Program-made: the position numbers and the translations under genes | Part shown: piece by piece, positions 32,490-44,278 of the stretch | How positions within the stretch are numbered: the stretch's first letter is position 1 | Layout of the letters: the number at the start of each line of letters is the position of its first letter | Notes under the pieces: model-generated | What the model saw: only the letters and a program-made list of their open reading frames with translations | Database searches by the model: none | What the model was told of the DNA's origin: nothing | Origin: Epichloe hybrida | Taxonomy: Eukaryota; Ascomycota; Sordariomycetes; Hypocreales; Clavicipitaceae | NCBI GenBank assembly: GCA_019022495.1 | Contig: JAFEKR010000001.1 | Location: forward strand, 7,626,001 to 7,690,000 | Length of the DNA: 64,000 nucleotides | Direction: 5' to 3'

Positions 32490-33817
32490 CTTTATTCGGG
32501 TTGGAACAGTGCGAGTATTGTTTAGGTTCAGGATGCTGCTGGACAGTCCGAAGAAGCGGACGGAGAGGCGCAAGGAAGGGAAAAGAAGTGTTGATGGAGA
32601 AGAAGGAATGCAGGATCTAGGAGCAGGCCATGATGAGATGATGAGAGTATGGGACCTGAGTAGGTCTCTAGGAAGGAGAAGGAAGAAAGAGGCAAAGTGA
32701 AAATAAAGTGAAATAAAGCGAGAAATACTTGGCAAGATTACTATACCTTGTCGGCCTCGTTGCAAAGGTGTCAGTGTCGGTGTGTAGGGGGTTTTCTCCG
32801 TAAGTCTGCATTAGGGGCTGCCAGCTGCGCCTTCCTAATCAAAATGGCAATCTACTTTCGGCTTGGTCCAACTTCGAAATGGGAATGCGAATGCTTAGTA
32901 CGGAGTACGGACGTGTCATGACCAACCCAACCCAGCTCCTGAAACGGGAGTCTGGGCCACGGCGTGCCTTTGACAAACACCATCGCCATGCCAGACCAGC
33001 AATGCAGCTCTTTCGCCTCCCCCCCCCAAAAAAAAACAAAAGAAAGAAAGAAAAAGCGCCAGCTTGTCCCAACAATGCGACCGTTTCAAAACGACTTGAC
33101 GTCTTCAGGGTCAATTTCCGATGCCATCCCGCACAAGCACAAGGTGACAAGAAAAATCCAACACGGGCGTGGGTCGTTGCCTTCCACCACCGCATAAAAG
33201 CAACATCAGAATCTTCTTCTACGGAGTACGTTGGACGCCTCCTGAGTCCTGAGACATCTCTGACAAGGGGTGCCGCGGTGAATCGGTGATGAGCCAATGC
33301 CCCCTATCAAAGCTGATGCCGCCCCGCACATGCTCCGTGCCGCCGGGGGAATAGGAAAATAAGCCGGCTCTTCGTGCCTTTTTACTCCGTACCTTGTCCC
33401 CTCCCGTGCGCCCCCTGACGGAAAAGCGGTGGTGCCTGGTATTATTAGTCTTCGGCCGGTCCCGCGTCGAAGGATTTGACCGGTCTAGACCTCCTTCCAT
33501 TGGGTTGGGGGTTGGTCTCATTCTCCTTGCCCAGGCAATCATTACATAACGCAGCCAGAATGCGCATCAGAACTGACATGTCACCGAAAGAGCTGCAGAA
33601 GGCATTGCCGTGTTACAATGCCGCTTCTTCAATATCTTGATCCGGATTCTGGACTTGACCATCAAGTCCACCATGAGCCGCAATGATGCGAGTTGAGCCA
33701 CAAAGCCCCACCAGCAACATGCGCCACTTTTCCTATCGCAAGCTTTTCAACTCCGTGTTCACATCCAAATGCTGCATATTGTTACGGTGCGATGCCATCA
33801 CCTGCGTCACTTTCATC
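32490..33817. other. 1.3 kb divergent intergenic region
   Basis: Between bestrophin (-) and Med22 (+). Three copies of the TACTCCGTA/TACGGAGTA word occur at 32899, 33220 and 33383. A C/A run lies at 33010-33028. Frames here are antisense pairs of each other with no family features. An in-frame ATG at 33683 upstream of Med22 is not needed. Confidence 0.55.
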
Positions 33818-34378
33818 ATGGACAGGACGCAGCAAACAGCCTTTAATCTATGGGGTACGTGCAACTTCACTTCCATGCATTCATACATATCTGGCAAGGG
33901 ACCTAACAAGATAGACAACCACAACCGTCTCGTGGCCGACATTCTCACCCGCTACCGCACCCTCATGATGCATGCGACGGTCCAAGCAGAGGGAGAGCAC
34001 AACAACGCCACGCCAGAGACTATGGCTGTGACGGGCATATCAATGAGGATGGAGTTTGAAGGACTCGTAAGTTTTCTTCTCACCTTCTCTTCATTCTCTC
34101 GTGGTTTTACAGAAATGGCCATTACGTACACGTGGGTTCCGTCCCGTGCTCATACGTGGCAGAACTCCTCCATCAAAGAACTCCTCACGCTGTCTCGTAA
34201 AGTCAAGGAGCTGTGGGTCTTTGGACCTCTTGGCCAGGGTAACCCGGAGAAGAAGGCCAAGGAGGCGCAGATTGACGAGGATGTCGCGCAGGTCGCGGCC
34301 TTGTTGAACGGGCTGGAGGGGAGGAGGATGGCTGCGTTGGCGGAGCGGTGTGGTGGTTCGTGGGAGGTGTTGAGTTGA
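33818..34378 (+). CDS. MED22: Mediator complex subunit 22
   Basis: Head-module subunit of the Mediator transcription coactivator (Srb6/Surf5 family), nuclear. Model: exons 33818-33854, 33915-34066 and 34163-34378, 134 residues. It starts MDRTQQTAFNLW and continues DNHNRLVADILTRYRTLMM, ATPETMAVTGISMRMEFEGL and IKELLTLSRKVKELWVFGPL, which is the conserved Med22 pattern. Both introns are multiples of three and open, so an unspliced frame from 33683 spans the locus; splicing is preferred because it restores the family pattern. For the second intron an alternative acceptor at about 34112 would insert 17 residues. The C-terminal helix ends AALAERCGGSWEVLS. Confidence 0.8.
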   Translation: MDRTQQTAFNLWGTCNFTSMHSYISGKGPNKIDNHNRLVADILTRYRTLMMHATVQAEGEHNNATPETMAVTGISMRMEFEGLVSFLLTFSSFSRGFTEMAITYTWVPSRAHTWQNSSIKELLTLSRKVKELWVFGPLGQGNPEKKAKEAQIDEDVAQVAALLNGLEGRRMAALAERCGGSWEVLS

Positions 34379-34576
34379 GAGGATGCGAGCAAATCAAGTT
34401 CTACGCGATTGCCTCGGACTGGACTGGCGATATTTGGGGGGAAAGGGTATATTTGATAGGCAATGGCGTTAATATAGGTCCGAGTCTTTTGCAGAATGGG
34501 AATTAAACGAGATAAGATTCGACGAGGTATGCTCCGTCGTATTATCATGTAATGGGCATGCTAAAAGTGGTGGAGG

Positions 34577-36573
34577 TCAACCCTCACCACCCTCGGGGTC
34601 CGCTTCATCCTCATCGCCAAGTGCCTTGTCCACGTCTTGCTGGGACTTTGCTGCATCCGTCTCCTTGTTCAGCTCAGCAACCTTCAATCCTCCGGCTGTC
34701 AGCCACAAGAAATGATTTGATTTGAATTGATCAATTTGATTGTAGAAGCCGTGGAAACTGCGCCGCATTCAAAGGTTAGTAACTGTCACGTGCATCATGG
34801 CATTTAAATCGCAATGCAGTATTAACGGGGGAGCAAACTCACGTGTTCTCCTTCTCCTCCACCTCAAAGATTCTGCTGTAGATGTGCTTCTCTTTGAACG
34901 CCAATAGTTTCTCCTCGTACTTGCCAAAGTCAATCTGGGGCTTGCCCAAGGTATCCTTCGCACGGCGGTTGTAGTTCTCAAATACGGGCCGCTCCAGCAG
35001 TAGCCCCAGTCCGGGAGCTTTGGGGATAGCCATTTTTTGCGCCTGGTAGCTCTCGGCGACGCGATCGAGCGTCGTGCCACAGCGGACCATGAGAGATGCT
35101 AGACCAACCATTTTTCGAATCTGGTGCATCATGAACGACTGTCCGTGGACTTTGAGGGACAGCCATTCTGTGTTGCCGATGATGATGGGCTGCGGGTTCA
35201 CGACGAATGACTTGATGTGTCGGCGGGCGGAAGGGTCGGAGTATGTTTTCTGGACTGTGTAGTTGTGGAAGTTGTTCGTGCCAGTATACTTGTCCAGAAC
35301 AGACTGGAGGCGCTGGAGGCGTTCGTGGGATATGCGATATCGGCGCTTGGCAGCAATGTAGGTGGCCTTGATGTCGCGGAGGGCAAAGTCTACGGGGCCG
35401 AGATCGCGATGCTTGGGTTTGTGAGATTCGAGATGGGCTTTCTTGGGTTGCCCTGCGGTCGGCTCGTTGCTGTCGTCGGCGAAAGTGGACTCGGCAGCAT
35501 CTTCAGAGGGCGCTGCAGCCCCCGAGGCTTCCGCCTCCTTCTGTTCGGCTTCAGCTGCGGCTCTGGCATTATCGTATTCCTCCGCTTCCTGAGCATGGAC
35601 TCTCTCCATCACAACGGCCCTGAGCTCAGGCTCCAGGCTTGCGAGAATAGGCTTGATCTCCTTCTCTTCAACTTCGGCCCAGAAACTCTTGACATCGGAC
35701 ATTCTGGAGCTTACGTCTTCTTCGGCATCATGTTCTTTGGTGAGCTCCTCCACCTTCTTGCCAAGATAGGTCTGCGGATGGGGTGGCAGAAGACAATAGC
35801 TCGGCAAGAGGTACTCGTACCAACGTGAGTCGCAGTATTGGTAGCAATTGAAGCTGTTGTTCGTTCTCTGGATGCCCCATACACGAATCTGCTCTGGCAA
35901 GTGGGCATTGATCTTTTCCACAATGTCCTCCTCCTCGATGATCAGCTTCAAACTAATCACGTTGCCAGCAGCGTGAACACCTTTATCTGTGCGGGCGCAT
36001 CGCGCGAGACTCGACTTGCGAGGGTCATCAGCATTGGCCTTCGATATAGCCTTGGCATCGATGAAGGCCTTGAAAAGGTCTCTCTCGATCGTTGGCTCAT
36101 CCCCATTCACTTGCATGCCCTTGTATCCCGTTCCAGAGTACCCAATCATGACCGCAACCTTGCGCTTCGGTCTTCGCTCTTCCGAAGCAATTTCTTCTTT
36201 GGAAAACGGGTTTTTCTTATCGGACTCGACAGCTTCAACGGTCTTGTCGTTTATCTTACGACGCTTGAACTCACGCCAGTCATCATTCTTCTGGCGCTTC
36301 TTATCGTTCATTTGCTGACGGCTACGGTCTGGTCAGTGTCAGGGCCAATGCTTGCGAGTATAAGCGTACTGAGTCCCGATGAGTAACTCACTTCCGCTCT
36401 GCTCGTCCCCTCTCTTTATTTCTCTTTCCATTCCCGTTTCGGTCATTAGACTTCTTGCTCTCGGCGGGAGTGACAGACGAGGCGGCGGAATCGGGCTTGC
36501 TCTCACTTGCAGAAGCCATGTGTTCCGCAGCAGGTACTTTGGTCTCAGCAGAAGAGTCGTCACCGGCCGCCAT
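34577..36573 (-). CDS. PUS1: tRNA pseudouridine synthase PUS1
   Basis: TruA-type enzyme that converts specific uridines in tRNA (and other RNAs) to pseudouridine in the nucleus; 613 residues. Minus-strand exons: 36573-36392, 36321-34843 and 34757-34577. The N-terminus is basic and nuclear-localisation-like (RNGNGKRNKERGRAERNRQQ). The core begins RKVAVMIGYSGTGYKG. The catalytic Asp is in ARCARTDKGVHA (~173). Further TruA motifs are FNCYQYCDSRWYEYLLPSY, NNFHNYT and GQSFMMHQIRKMVGL. An Ala/Glu-rich insertion separates the two halves, as in other fungal Pus1. The last exon gives FHGFYNQIDQFK and an acidic tail. The first intron uses the acceptor at 36322; the next AG would shift the frame. Confidence 0.9.
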
Positions 36574-37326
36574 GATTGCATCGAGTATGGCAATCTCGTG
36601 TGGTTTGTAAAGTAAGTTATGCTTAATCTTGCGAAGCTGCTATCAATGGCAATTGGCAAATGGAGAATTTTCGATTTTCCAAGTGGGGCGTTTGATAAGA
36701 TAGGCCAGCTAATACTCGCGTACCAGCCACATCGAGCCATGGTCAACCTGCCATTCTTCTTCATTTTCGCATGTTGCAACGGATCTGGGCAAATTGAACG
36801 AAACTCGACAACCATGACCATCGGGCTACTAAAAATCAGCAGGAACTTTCCATTGGCTCGATCAGTTTGATGATACTTGCTTGACCGAGATGGGCGTTTT
36901 CCAATACAACAAGCAACCACCGTCAAGCATCCCACTTCAGGTACGAACGTCTGAGATTTGCGGCAGACGTCACCTCAAATATTGGGTTCTCGTTTTGGGA
37001 CAAGTGGAATATGGACACGAATTTCAAAATATATTATGAAAATATGCCTACACACACATTTTCGGCTTTGAAGGAGATGTCAATACGCGTTTTGATCTGT
37101 ATTGTTTCCGCTCATCTCACGTCAAGCCGCTTTTATATGCCCATGTTCAAAAACAAAAATCTGGTGAAATTTCAAAGGGCGTTTTTTTTCCCCATCTTTT
37201 TGTTGTAAAGCACGGCCTCAGAAGATAGAGTACATCGAGAACCAACACGCCTTTCGTGCAAGAGAAACCCAAGCAAAGTCTTTTTCAACTACTCGGCCTG
37301 GTCAAAGCCTGCTCAAAGGAAACCTA
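36574..37326. other. Intergenic region, no gene seen
   Basis: Lies between PUS1 and the next minus-strand gene's 3' end. It is AT-rich between about 36990 and 37200. No supported coding frame. Confidence 0.55.
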
Positions 37327-38258
37327 CTAACCGCAAGCACCCCACTCGTCTGTCACGACATGACGGGCCTGGTTCGTCTCCAACTTCTTATCCGGACACA
37401 TCATGGTGCACTTGTGAACGAGATCCCCGATCCCGGAACCCTTGTAGGTAGAACGAGCCAAGAGACAACCCTTGAGGGTATATATCGACATACCAATCAT
37501 TTCATCATCTTCGTGCTTCGCCGGCTGTTGACTGCTCCGAAGACGTTTCGACGTGGGCTTGCCCGTTGCCGCGGGCGTTGTGTCCGTAATGAGGGAGGCA
37601 TCGGCAAGTAGATCGGGCGATGCGCAATCCACGGTTCGCACTTCGTTTGCAACTGTTGTGCTGGCGCTGGCTTCGAATGTCGCCGTTGGCTCTGCTTCCT
37701 CTGCCACCACTTCTGTCTTCATATGCTGCAGTAAATTGGCCGTGGCCGTCATCACAGGCTGTGTTGGAGTCGACTTTTCTCTTAAACTCATCGTAAAACT
37801 TGTTCCATTCGATCTATGAATGTGGAGCATGGAGCTATGATTAGGTCAAATCTCAATGCGGCTCATGACTTGCAACAGACTTACGTGTGGTCATGGTCTG
37901 TGACGGTCTGATTGCTGCTCCAATCGGTATTTATCTGACTGTCGTGAATCCTTGCCACGACTGCCGCAACGATAAGTGACACCAGTACTGTGATGAATAT
38001 CGATGTCATGAGCCGAATGCACAGTGTCTTCTTGACCTTGCGTCTCGCCTTGACATCCTCCTCGCTGTTGAATCCTTCCTGGTAACGCGGCGGTGCTCCC
38101 TCGTCACCGTACGCCGGGGGTTGTCGAATGCTCGGTGAAATATTCTCACTCTCTGCAATGGTCGTGTCGTCGGAGGCGCGAAAAGAAGATTCGGTCTCGT
38201 TGTCGCTATCGTGGATGATGATACGTGGAGGATAGCGAATTGGTGGCTCGATGTCCAT
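37327..38258 (-). CDS. Single-pass membrane protein of unknown function
   Basis: 286 residues from minus-strand exons 38258-37885 and 37813-37327. The first exon gives a cytosolic-type acidic/proline region (PPIRYPPRIIIHDSDNETE, QPPAYGDEGAPPRYQEGF with PPxY-like motifs). A basic stop-transfer-like KARRKVKKTLC is followed by one membrane span (TSIFITVLVSLIVAAVVA). The second exon gives a Thr/Ser/Ala-rich stretch and a C-terminal segment with four cysteines (KGCLLARS, HKCTMMCPDKK, WGACG) that could be extracytoplasmic. The PPAY and PPRY motifs could recruit a WW-domain ubiquitin ligase such as Rsp5; that is inference. I do not recognise the family. Confidence 0.7.
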
Positions 38259-40552
38259 CGTAAAGGGGCCACAGGCCGCTCTACGTCGATGGGTTGTGCA
38301 AGTAAAGTAAAAAGGGACAGATTCTTCGCCTACTTGTCAAGATTCGCTGCACAGGGTTCCTCATGTAGCGCTGTGCATTTCATGATTGCACGCTCACAGT
38401 CGGGCCAGATTGACGATGATGACGATGCAATGCTGAAGCGTGAATCAAAGGGAGGAAAATGAAGACCTGAACGGGCAAAGCTTTTCTCTCTGCTTTTCAG
38501 AAAGGCTCCTGAGGCAGAGCTCCAATTCACATCGTCACTTGTTCGTCGTCCTGGGGCTGGCCTCACCTCACACTGGAATGCGCCATCTCGAGGAATGGGG
38601 CATGCCGACCGGCCACTGCATTCTCACCAACCACAGTGGGCAAACGAAGACATTTGTGACAAATTAGGCAAGAGTCGTGTTGTTAGTGCTGCTATCGAAT
38701 CTTACATCAACCAGTCAGTCAAAAAGTCACTTTACGTCAACGAAGGGGCTGAGGCATACACACCACTTTGGCTGGTCTGGCGGACGGGATTGCCGTCATT
38801 CACCTTGCTGCCCAGAAGAGTCCAGACCTGGTCCGGCCTCATGCATGCTGGAAACTTTATTTTTCATGACTGATTTTGTTTCATCGCGACGAGAAGAAAG
38901 ATGGCTGTGATCCCCAGCTGTACCGTGTGTCGTGTGCTGCCAGAAAGACATTCAATTATACCTCATGTCTTCCGACAATTACGGGCGTCATTCTCAGCTT
39001 CTCACACTAGTTTGGACTTGCTGCAGCCAAAGTAAATCTCTCATTCTTTATAGTTAACTCGAATGGCGGCTCGAAGCATTTCTTCCACGATGATTCGTGC
39101 TGTGAAAGGTTCTTTCTGAATGCCTGGCTGCGCCTGATCCTTTTCTTTTCTTTTTCGCTGTGAAAAGGTATTCCTCTCAACTACAAAGCACCTTCTTTTG
39201 CTTGCTAACTGTACCAGGCGTCAGTGCGGACTTGCTGTGAGCTGGAGGGCATGTGCAATGTCTGCATCTGCCATTCCCCATTGTCCATGATATCATATCG
39301 GACGAGCGTTGGATGACAAGATACGTTTCTCCCTGGCACGTCTCACCAAGAAGCAGCAGGGCTCTTGGCGAAAGCAGAAGTCCACGGCACTCCGAGGCAT
39401 TTACCATAAGAGAGACCCTGGATTTCCTGGGATAATGGACATCGTACCATCGAATCCTTGTCGGTGTATACCATTCAATGAATCATGGATACACAAGAGT
39501 TGCCCTGGTCACCGTCGAGGTCGAAAGTAGACCAAGTGGCTCATCCAGCCAGCGCCTTCGAAGAGAGGGCTCATCGTCGGCATCGTCGGGGATGTCAACC
39601 AAGCCACGAAATATTCCCCCAAGACAATAGAGTTTTCAAAAGAAAAGCATCCAGATTAACACGATCCGAGTCTTGAGCCGAAATGCTGGGCAATGTTGAC
39701 GGCAAAAACATGAAAGCAGTTGAGGGCACAAAGGCTCCTTCGAGTCGATGCGGACATCGAAAAATTTGATTGGCTGTGCTGGCGGGAGGCCCCGCCAGCC
39801 ACTCGAATTGCAGGCAAGTCATGGCAATGGCGTAATTCGGCAAGCACTAGAAGTCAATTCGCACGTCATTTGCTAGCCTTCTTTCGACGTCGTCTCCCAA
39901 ACTTTGACAGGCAGGCACAGACAGCTTCTAGCGTCCAATGTGTACATGGCGAGGCAGCAGGGCAGCAGGGCAGCAGGGCAGCAGGGCAGCAGGGCAGCAG
40001 GGCAGCAGGCAGCCAGAGGCAAGACAGGGATGGAAAAGGTTCCTCAATTCAGGAAGAATCAGGTAGAACAATCGCGAACAGGGCCAAGCAAACGAAAGGA
40101 AGATTTCCGGCTCCCAAGACGGCTCGGTAAAAGTGGAGGCAGAGTGGAGAAGGCAACCGACAGCCGTTTGTCCCCTCGCCATCGACTTTTTCTTGCCAGG
40201 CATTCACTCTAGAGTCACTCACGCACTCAGGGTCCCCGGTTCCCCGGTTCCCCGACTCCCCGCGCTGCCGCAGCTTCGGCCACAAACTGATCCCGTCAAG
40301 TGTCAAGTTCTAGTCCATGCTCGCCTTCGATGTCTTCCGCGCTGCCCTGGCTGTCACTCTCTGTTGACGAGACTCCCCCGGAGAGCACGCCATCATTGGA
40401 CCAGCTCGCATCAGGAGCGTGAACCAGGAAGACCCGTCCCATGCTCTTCTCCTCGACCCTACATAACCAATTACCCTGCGCGAGTTGCCTTCGCCGCTAT
40501 AGAGCAAACACTTGCGAACCTCCACGGCCACCGCCAGCATGAGTCTGCGGCG
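38259..40552. other. 2.3 kb intergenic region with minisatellite
   Basis: No supported gene. It holds a GCAGCAGG minisatellite (39952-40011), a short perfect stem CTGGCGGG/CCCGCCAG near 39778-39797 and GGTTCCCC repeats near 40231-40250. The frame leading into sconB stays open from 40133, but the translated sequence looks like untranslated leader. The promoter and leader of sconB should lie in the last 500 bp. Confidence 0.55.
39952..40011. repeat. GCAGCAGG minisatellite
   Basis: About seven tandem copies of an 8-bp unit, GCAGCAGG, nearly perfect. It is in non-coding DNA upstream of sconB. Confidence 0.9.
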
Positions 40553-40556
40553 ATGA
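40539..40556 (+). promoter_or_regulatory. Five-codon uORF overlapping the sconB start (ATGA)
   Basis: ATG at 40539 starts a five-codon frame whose TGA (40554-40556) overlaps the sconB ATG (40553) as ATGA. Such an arrangement would let terminating ribosomes reach the main start, so it could tune sconB translation. This depends on the leader including 40539. Confidence 0.45.
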
Positions 40557-42762
40557 GATCGAACAATGGCCAGAACATCTTCTCTCCGTCCAATACGCAG
40601 GGCGACATCCCGTCTGAATCTTCCCACCAACAACCGATCGTACCATCATCACCTTCGGCTGAATTGTTCGCCACCCAACAACAGCCGTCTCGCGACAACT
40701 GCGATCGGAGACGACCTCAAGAGGAAGACAACACACGACTCAAGAAGATGTCGTCGCAGCTCGTGGTCAAGACGGTGAGCCCTTTCCTGAAGGAACACAT
40801 TCCTGGGCTATATGCCCCCATTGGCAAAGGCAACATCAAAGCCGACTCAACAAGCCCGGCGACCTGGGCTCGTACCAAGGATCCCAACACCAAGTTCTGC
40901 TACCGCCATCGCCCAGACTCCAAGTGTAGACGAGCTGCAGACGAATCAAAGATGGGCTTCATTCAAAGCGTAAGTATTCATGGCCGCATGCCCGCAATTT
41001 AGGTTTTTCGAGACCCAGCACGTTTACTAACAGAACGTGCCAGGAACTCAACAGCTTGCCTAATGCCGACCAAGAGGCCATTACGCACGTTTGGTCGTTG
41101 TTCTCTGCGGCACCGTCCAAGCAGCGAGAGCTGATGTTGCAGGGCATCATCACGCAATGTTGCTTCCCTCAGCTGTCGACCGTCTCACGTGAAGTTCAGG
41201 AACAGCTCAAGATTGACTTTCTCGCTGCGTTGCCGACCGAGTTATCTTATAAAATCCTCTCCCATCTCGACACCGTATCACTGTGCAAGGCTGCTCAAGT
41301 CAGTCGGCGCTGGCGCAGCTTAGCCGACGACGACGTTGTCTGGCACAGAATGTGCGAACAGCACATTGATAGAAAATGTACCAAATGCGGATGGGGGCTG
41401 CCGCTCCTAGAAAAGAAGAAGCTTATGGCATGGAGCCGGCATCAATCATCACATCACCACCATGAGCACGACCATACTGACAGTGCCGAGCCATCCATCG
41501 AGACACATGCGCATAGCCCTGGATCTCCAGCCGAGTCCAACAAACGGTCTGGCAGCAGCGGCGCCGAAGAGGCTTCCGCCAAACGACCACGACTACACGG
41601 ACCTGGTCACTCTCGATCACATCTTGACGCCGAGCGCAAGTTCCGACCATGGAAAGACGTATACCGCGATCGCTTCAAAGTGGGCTTCAACTGGAAGACG
41701 GGTCGATGCACAATCAGAACCTTCAAGGGCCACGAGAATGGCGTCACTTGCCTCCAGTTCGACCACAACATTCTGGCCACGGGCTCCTACGACACCACCA
41801 TCAAGATCTGGAACATTGAGACCGGCGAGGTCATTCGAACCCTCCGCGGTCACACATCGACTGTCCGAACCCTTCAATTTGAAGACTCCAAATTGATCAG
41901 CGGAAGCTTTGACAAGACGATCAAGATCTGGAACTGGCAGACGGGCGAGTGTCTCAGCACCCTGCAGTGTCACACCGAAGGCGTTCTGTCCGTCCACTTT
42001 GACGGCTGCACTCTGGCATCGGGCTCCATCGACAAGACGGTCAAAATTTTCAGTTTTAAGAACAAGCAAACCTTTTCTCTGCGCGGGCACACCGACTGGG
42101 TGAACCACGTCCGCATTGACTCTCCGTCGCGGACTGTCTTCTCTGCTTCTGACGACATGACGATCAAGCTCTCGGACCTTGACTCGAAGCAATGTATCAA
42201 GACGTTTCGAGGACACGTTGGACAGGTGCAACAGGTGCTCCTCATGCCGCCGGACTTTGAGCCGGATGAGCTACCGAGTGAAGACCGGACCGATGCGGTT
42301 TCCGTGCACAGTGACAGAAGCACCACGCCGACGCCGACGCCGACGCCGACGCCTACGCTCGAGCAATATGCGGACACACGCGCCTCGTTTGGATATGGCT
42401 TCACCCATAACACATCCCGGCCACTTCCTCCTCGCTACATGCTGACCGGTGGCCTGGACAACACTGTTCGCCTCTGGGATATCACCACTGGTAAATGCAT
42501 CCGGAGCATGTTTGGTCACGTAGAAGGCATCTGGGGCCTTGTTGGCGATACTCTGCGCGTCGTCACCGGCGCCAACGACTCCATGACAAAAATCTGGGAG
42601 CCTCGCTCGGGCAAATGCGAGCGGAGCTTCACTGGACACGCCGGCCCAGTCACGTGCGTGGGACTGAGCGACAGCAGAATGGCCAGTGGAAGCGAGGACG
42701 GCGAAGTGCGCCTGTATAGCTTTGAAGGCGAGACGCTGGAAGAGCGAGGAACGCCGTCGTAG
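40553..42762 (+). CDS. sconB: SconB/Met30-type F-box and WD40 sulfur controller
   Basis: Substrate receptor of an SCF ubiquitin ligase that mediates sulfur metabolite repression (sconB in Aspergillus, scon-2 in Neurospora, MET30 in yeast). 711 residues from exons 40553-40969 and 41044-42762, phase 0. The N-terminal region includes FLKEHIPGLYAPIGK and NTKFCYRHRPDSKCRR. An F-box lies at about 203-245 (ALPTELSYKILSHLDTVSLCKAAQVSRRW). WD40 repeats run from about residue 361 to the end, starting TFKGHENGVTCLQFD and ending TGHAGPVTCVGLSDSRMASGS. A Thr-Pro repeat (TPTPTPTPT, encoded by a GACGCC tract near 42328) interrupts the propeller between blades. In-frame sequence upstream to 40133 is treated as leader. 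Confidence 0.92.
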
Positions 42763-44278
42763 TCATCTTGGTGACAGCAAATTACGTTGCACTTGTACAA
42801 TGCGACAATCTTAACGAACGAGCAAGGGGATCACCGACCACATGATGTTTCGCTGGTCCCATATTACTCGAAGCTGTTCCTCTATTTTTCTCCTTCTTCT
42901 TCTTCTCCTCCTCCTTCTTCTTCCTCTTCTTCCTCTTCTTACTCTTCTTCCTCTTTTCCGCACTTTGTTCTGGCGTGTTTAAAAAAAGATACCACACTAC
43001 TTGGGCAGAATCTATCCCACGGATTGGATCATCATTTCATCAACGTAATGTCGAATTGGCAATATGTACTACTCTTGTTTCACATGGGGACATTAGAAAC
43101 ATACAAAAATAGATTTCATTTTCTATCGCCATTGAAGCTGGGATGGGGGGTTTTTTTTGGGGGGGGGGGGGCATTTTGGCTGGTAGGGCCGGACCGACAT
43201 AGATGGATTCGCAGCAATGAAAATTCTTGCTTTCACGTTTTGTTGGTGCGTCTGTGATTGATGGCCATGTACCTGCGCCGGTCGATCCAGGATGAGCGTG
43301 CCCATCCCATCTAATCCGTAGGTTCAACGTGATTGCAAGTTGTGAGTGGCGGCGTCGGGGGCTCCAAGAATATTCAGATTCACACACGAGCGATGTCATC
43401 TATTCACACCACCTGCAAACACATGTGCTGGGGCTCAATTCTCCGACGGAGATTACAACGCCCCGATGCGGCCAGCGTACTTGTACAATTGTAGGCGAGC
43501 ACGGGGGGCAGCTCGATCGGTTCTCCGAAGCATAGCCGAGCATCCCATTATCAATCTTCCCATTGCTTTTCGTGCCTCGGCAAAGGGCGGGGAACGGAAC
43601 CCCCGATCCCTTCCGGGGATGGTTTCTTGCATGGATGGGGCGGTGGTGTGCTTTGTCATGTGAGGTGCAACAGCGGTCCGTCATGTAGAAAAGCCAGCAG
43701 CAGCCGCGGGACAGTTCAAGTAGAAACGACCCAACGTAACGTACGTCAATGAAGGGGGGGTTCTTGACTTCAGAATTGATGTCAGCCACCAAGGCGCCGC
43801 GCCGCGCACCCGATCGCGCCCGCCCAGGTACGTACATTATACGACACATCCGGGGCCCCAGAATCATATGTCAAAAAAGCGAAAAACTAAAAACCACCCC
43901 CCGCCTTCTCCTTGCCCGATGGTCGTCCCGGTGTCGCAAGTTCTTCCTTTGACTCATTTTCCGAGACCCATTGTTGTCGTCGTCGTTGTTGTTTTTAAAC
44001 TCACACGAAAAAGAAAGAAAAAAAGGCTACGAGTAAATAGCTCCGTCTTGATCTCGGGTTCTCGAGTTACGCACGACGGGGGGGGCATCCGCTTGGCCGG
44101 CTCGGACTGAATTTGGCACGTGCAAGCTTCTAGCTAGCTAGCTGTGACGTCCGGACGCGAAAACGAGCCAGCCCAAGGGCAACAAACTGCAATTGGCACC
44201 GGGGGGGGGAAAAAAAGGGAAAAGAAGAAGAAGGAAAAGGGCTTCGATTGCTTCCTGGAAATACAGAGTACACACGCC
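42763..44278. other. 1.5 kb intergenic region, no gene seen
   Basis: Pyrimidine triplet tract (CTT/CTC) at about 42890-42955, and T-run plus 13-G run at 43151-43171. No supported gene. Frames around 43330-43870 are antisense pairs without family features. The GA-rich sequence before 44279 is probably the leader of the carrier gene. Confidence 0.55.

Noticed and set aside
39952..40011. GCAGCAGG repeats as a CRISPR array
   Set aside because: Direct 8-bp tandem units with no spacers; it is a minisatellite.
41617..42231. 204-codon minus-strand frame inside sconB
   Set aside because: Antisense of the WD40 repeats, giving a spurious periodic protein.
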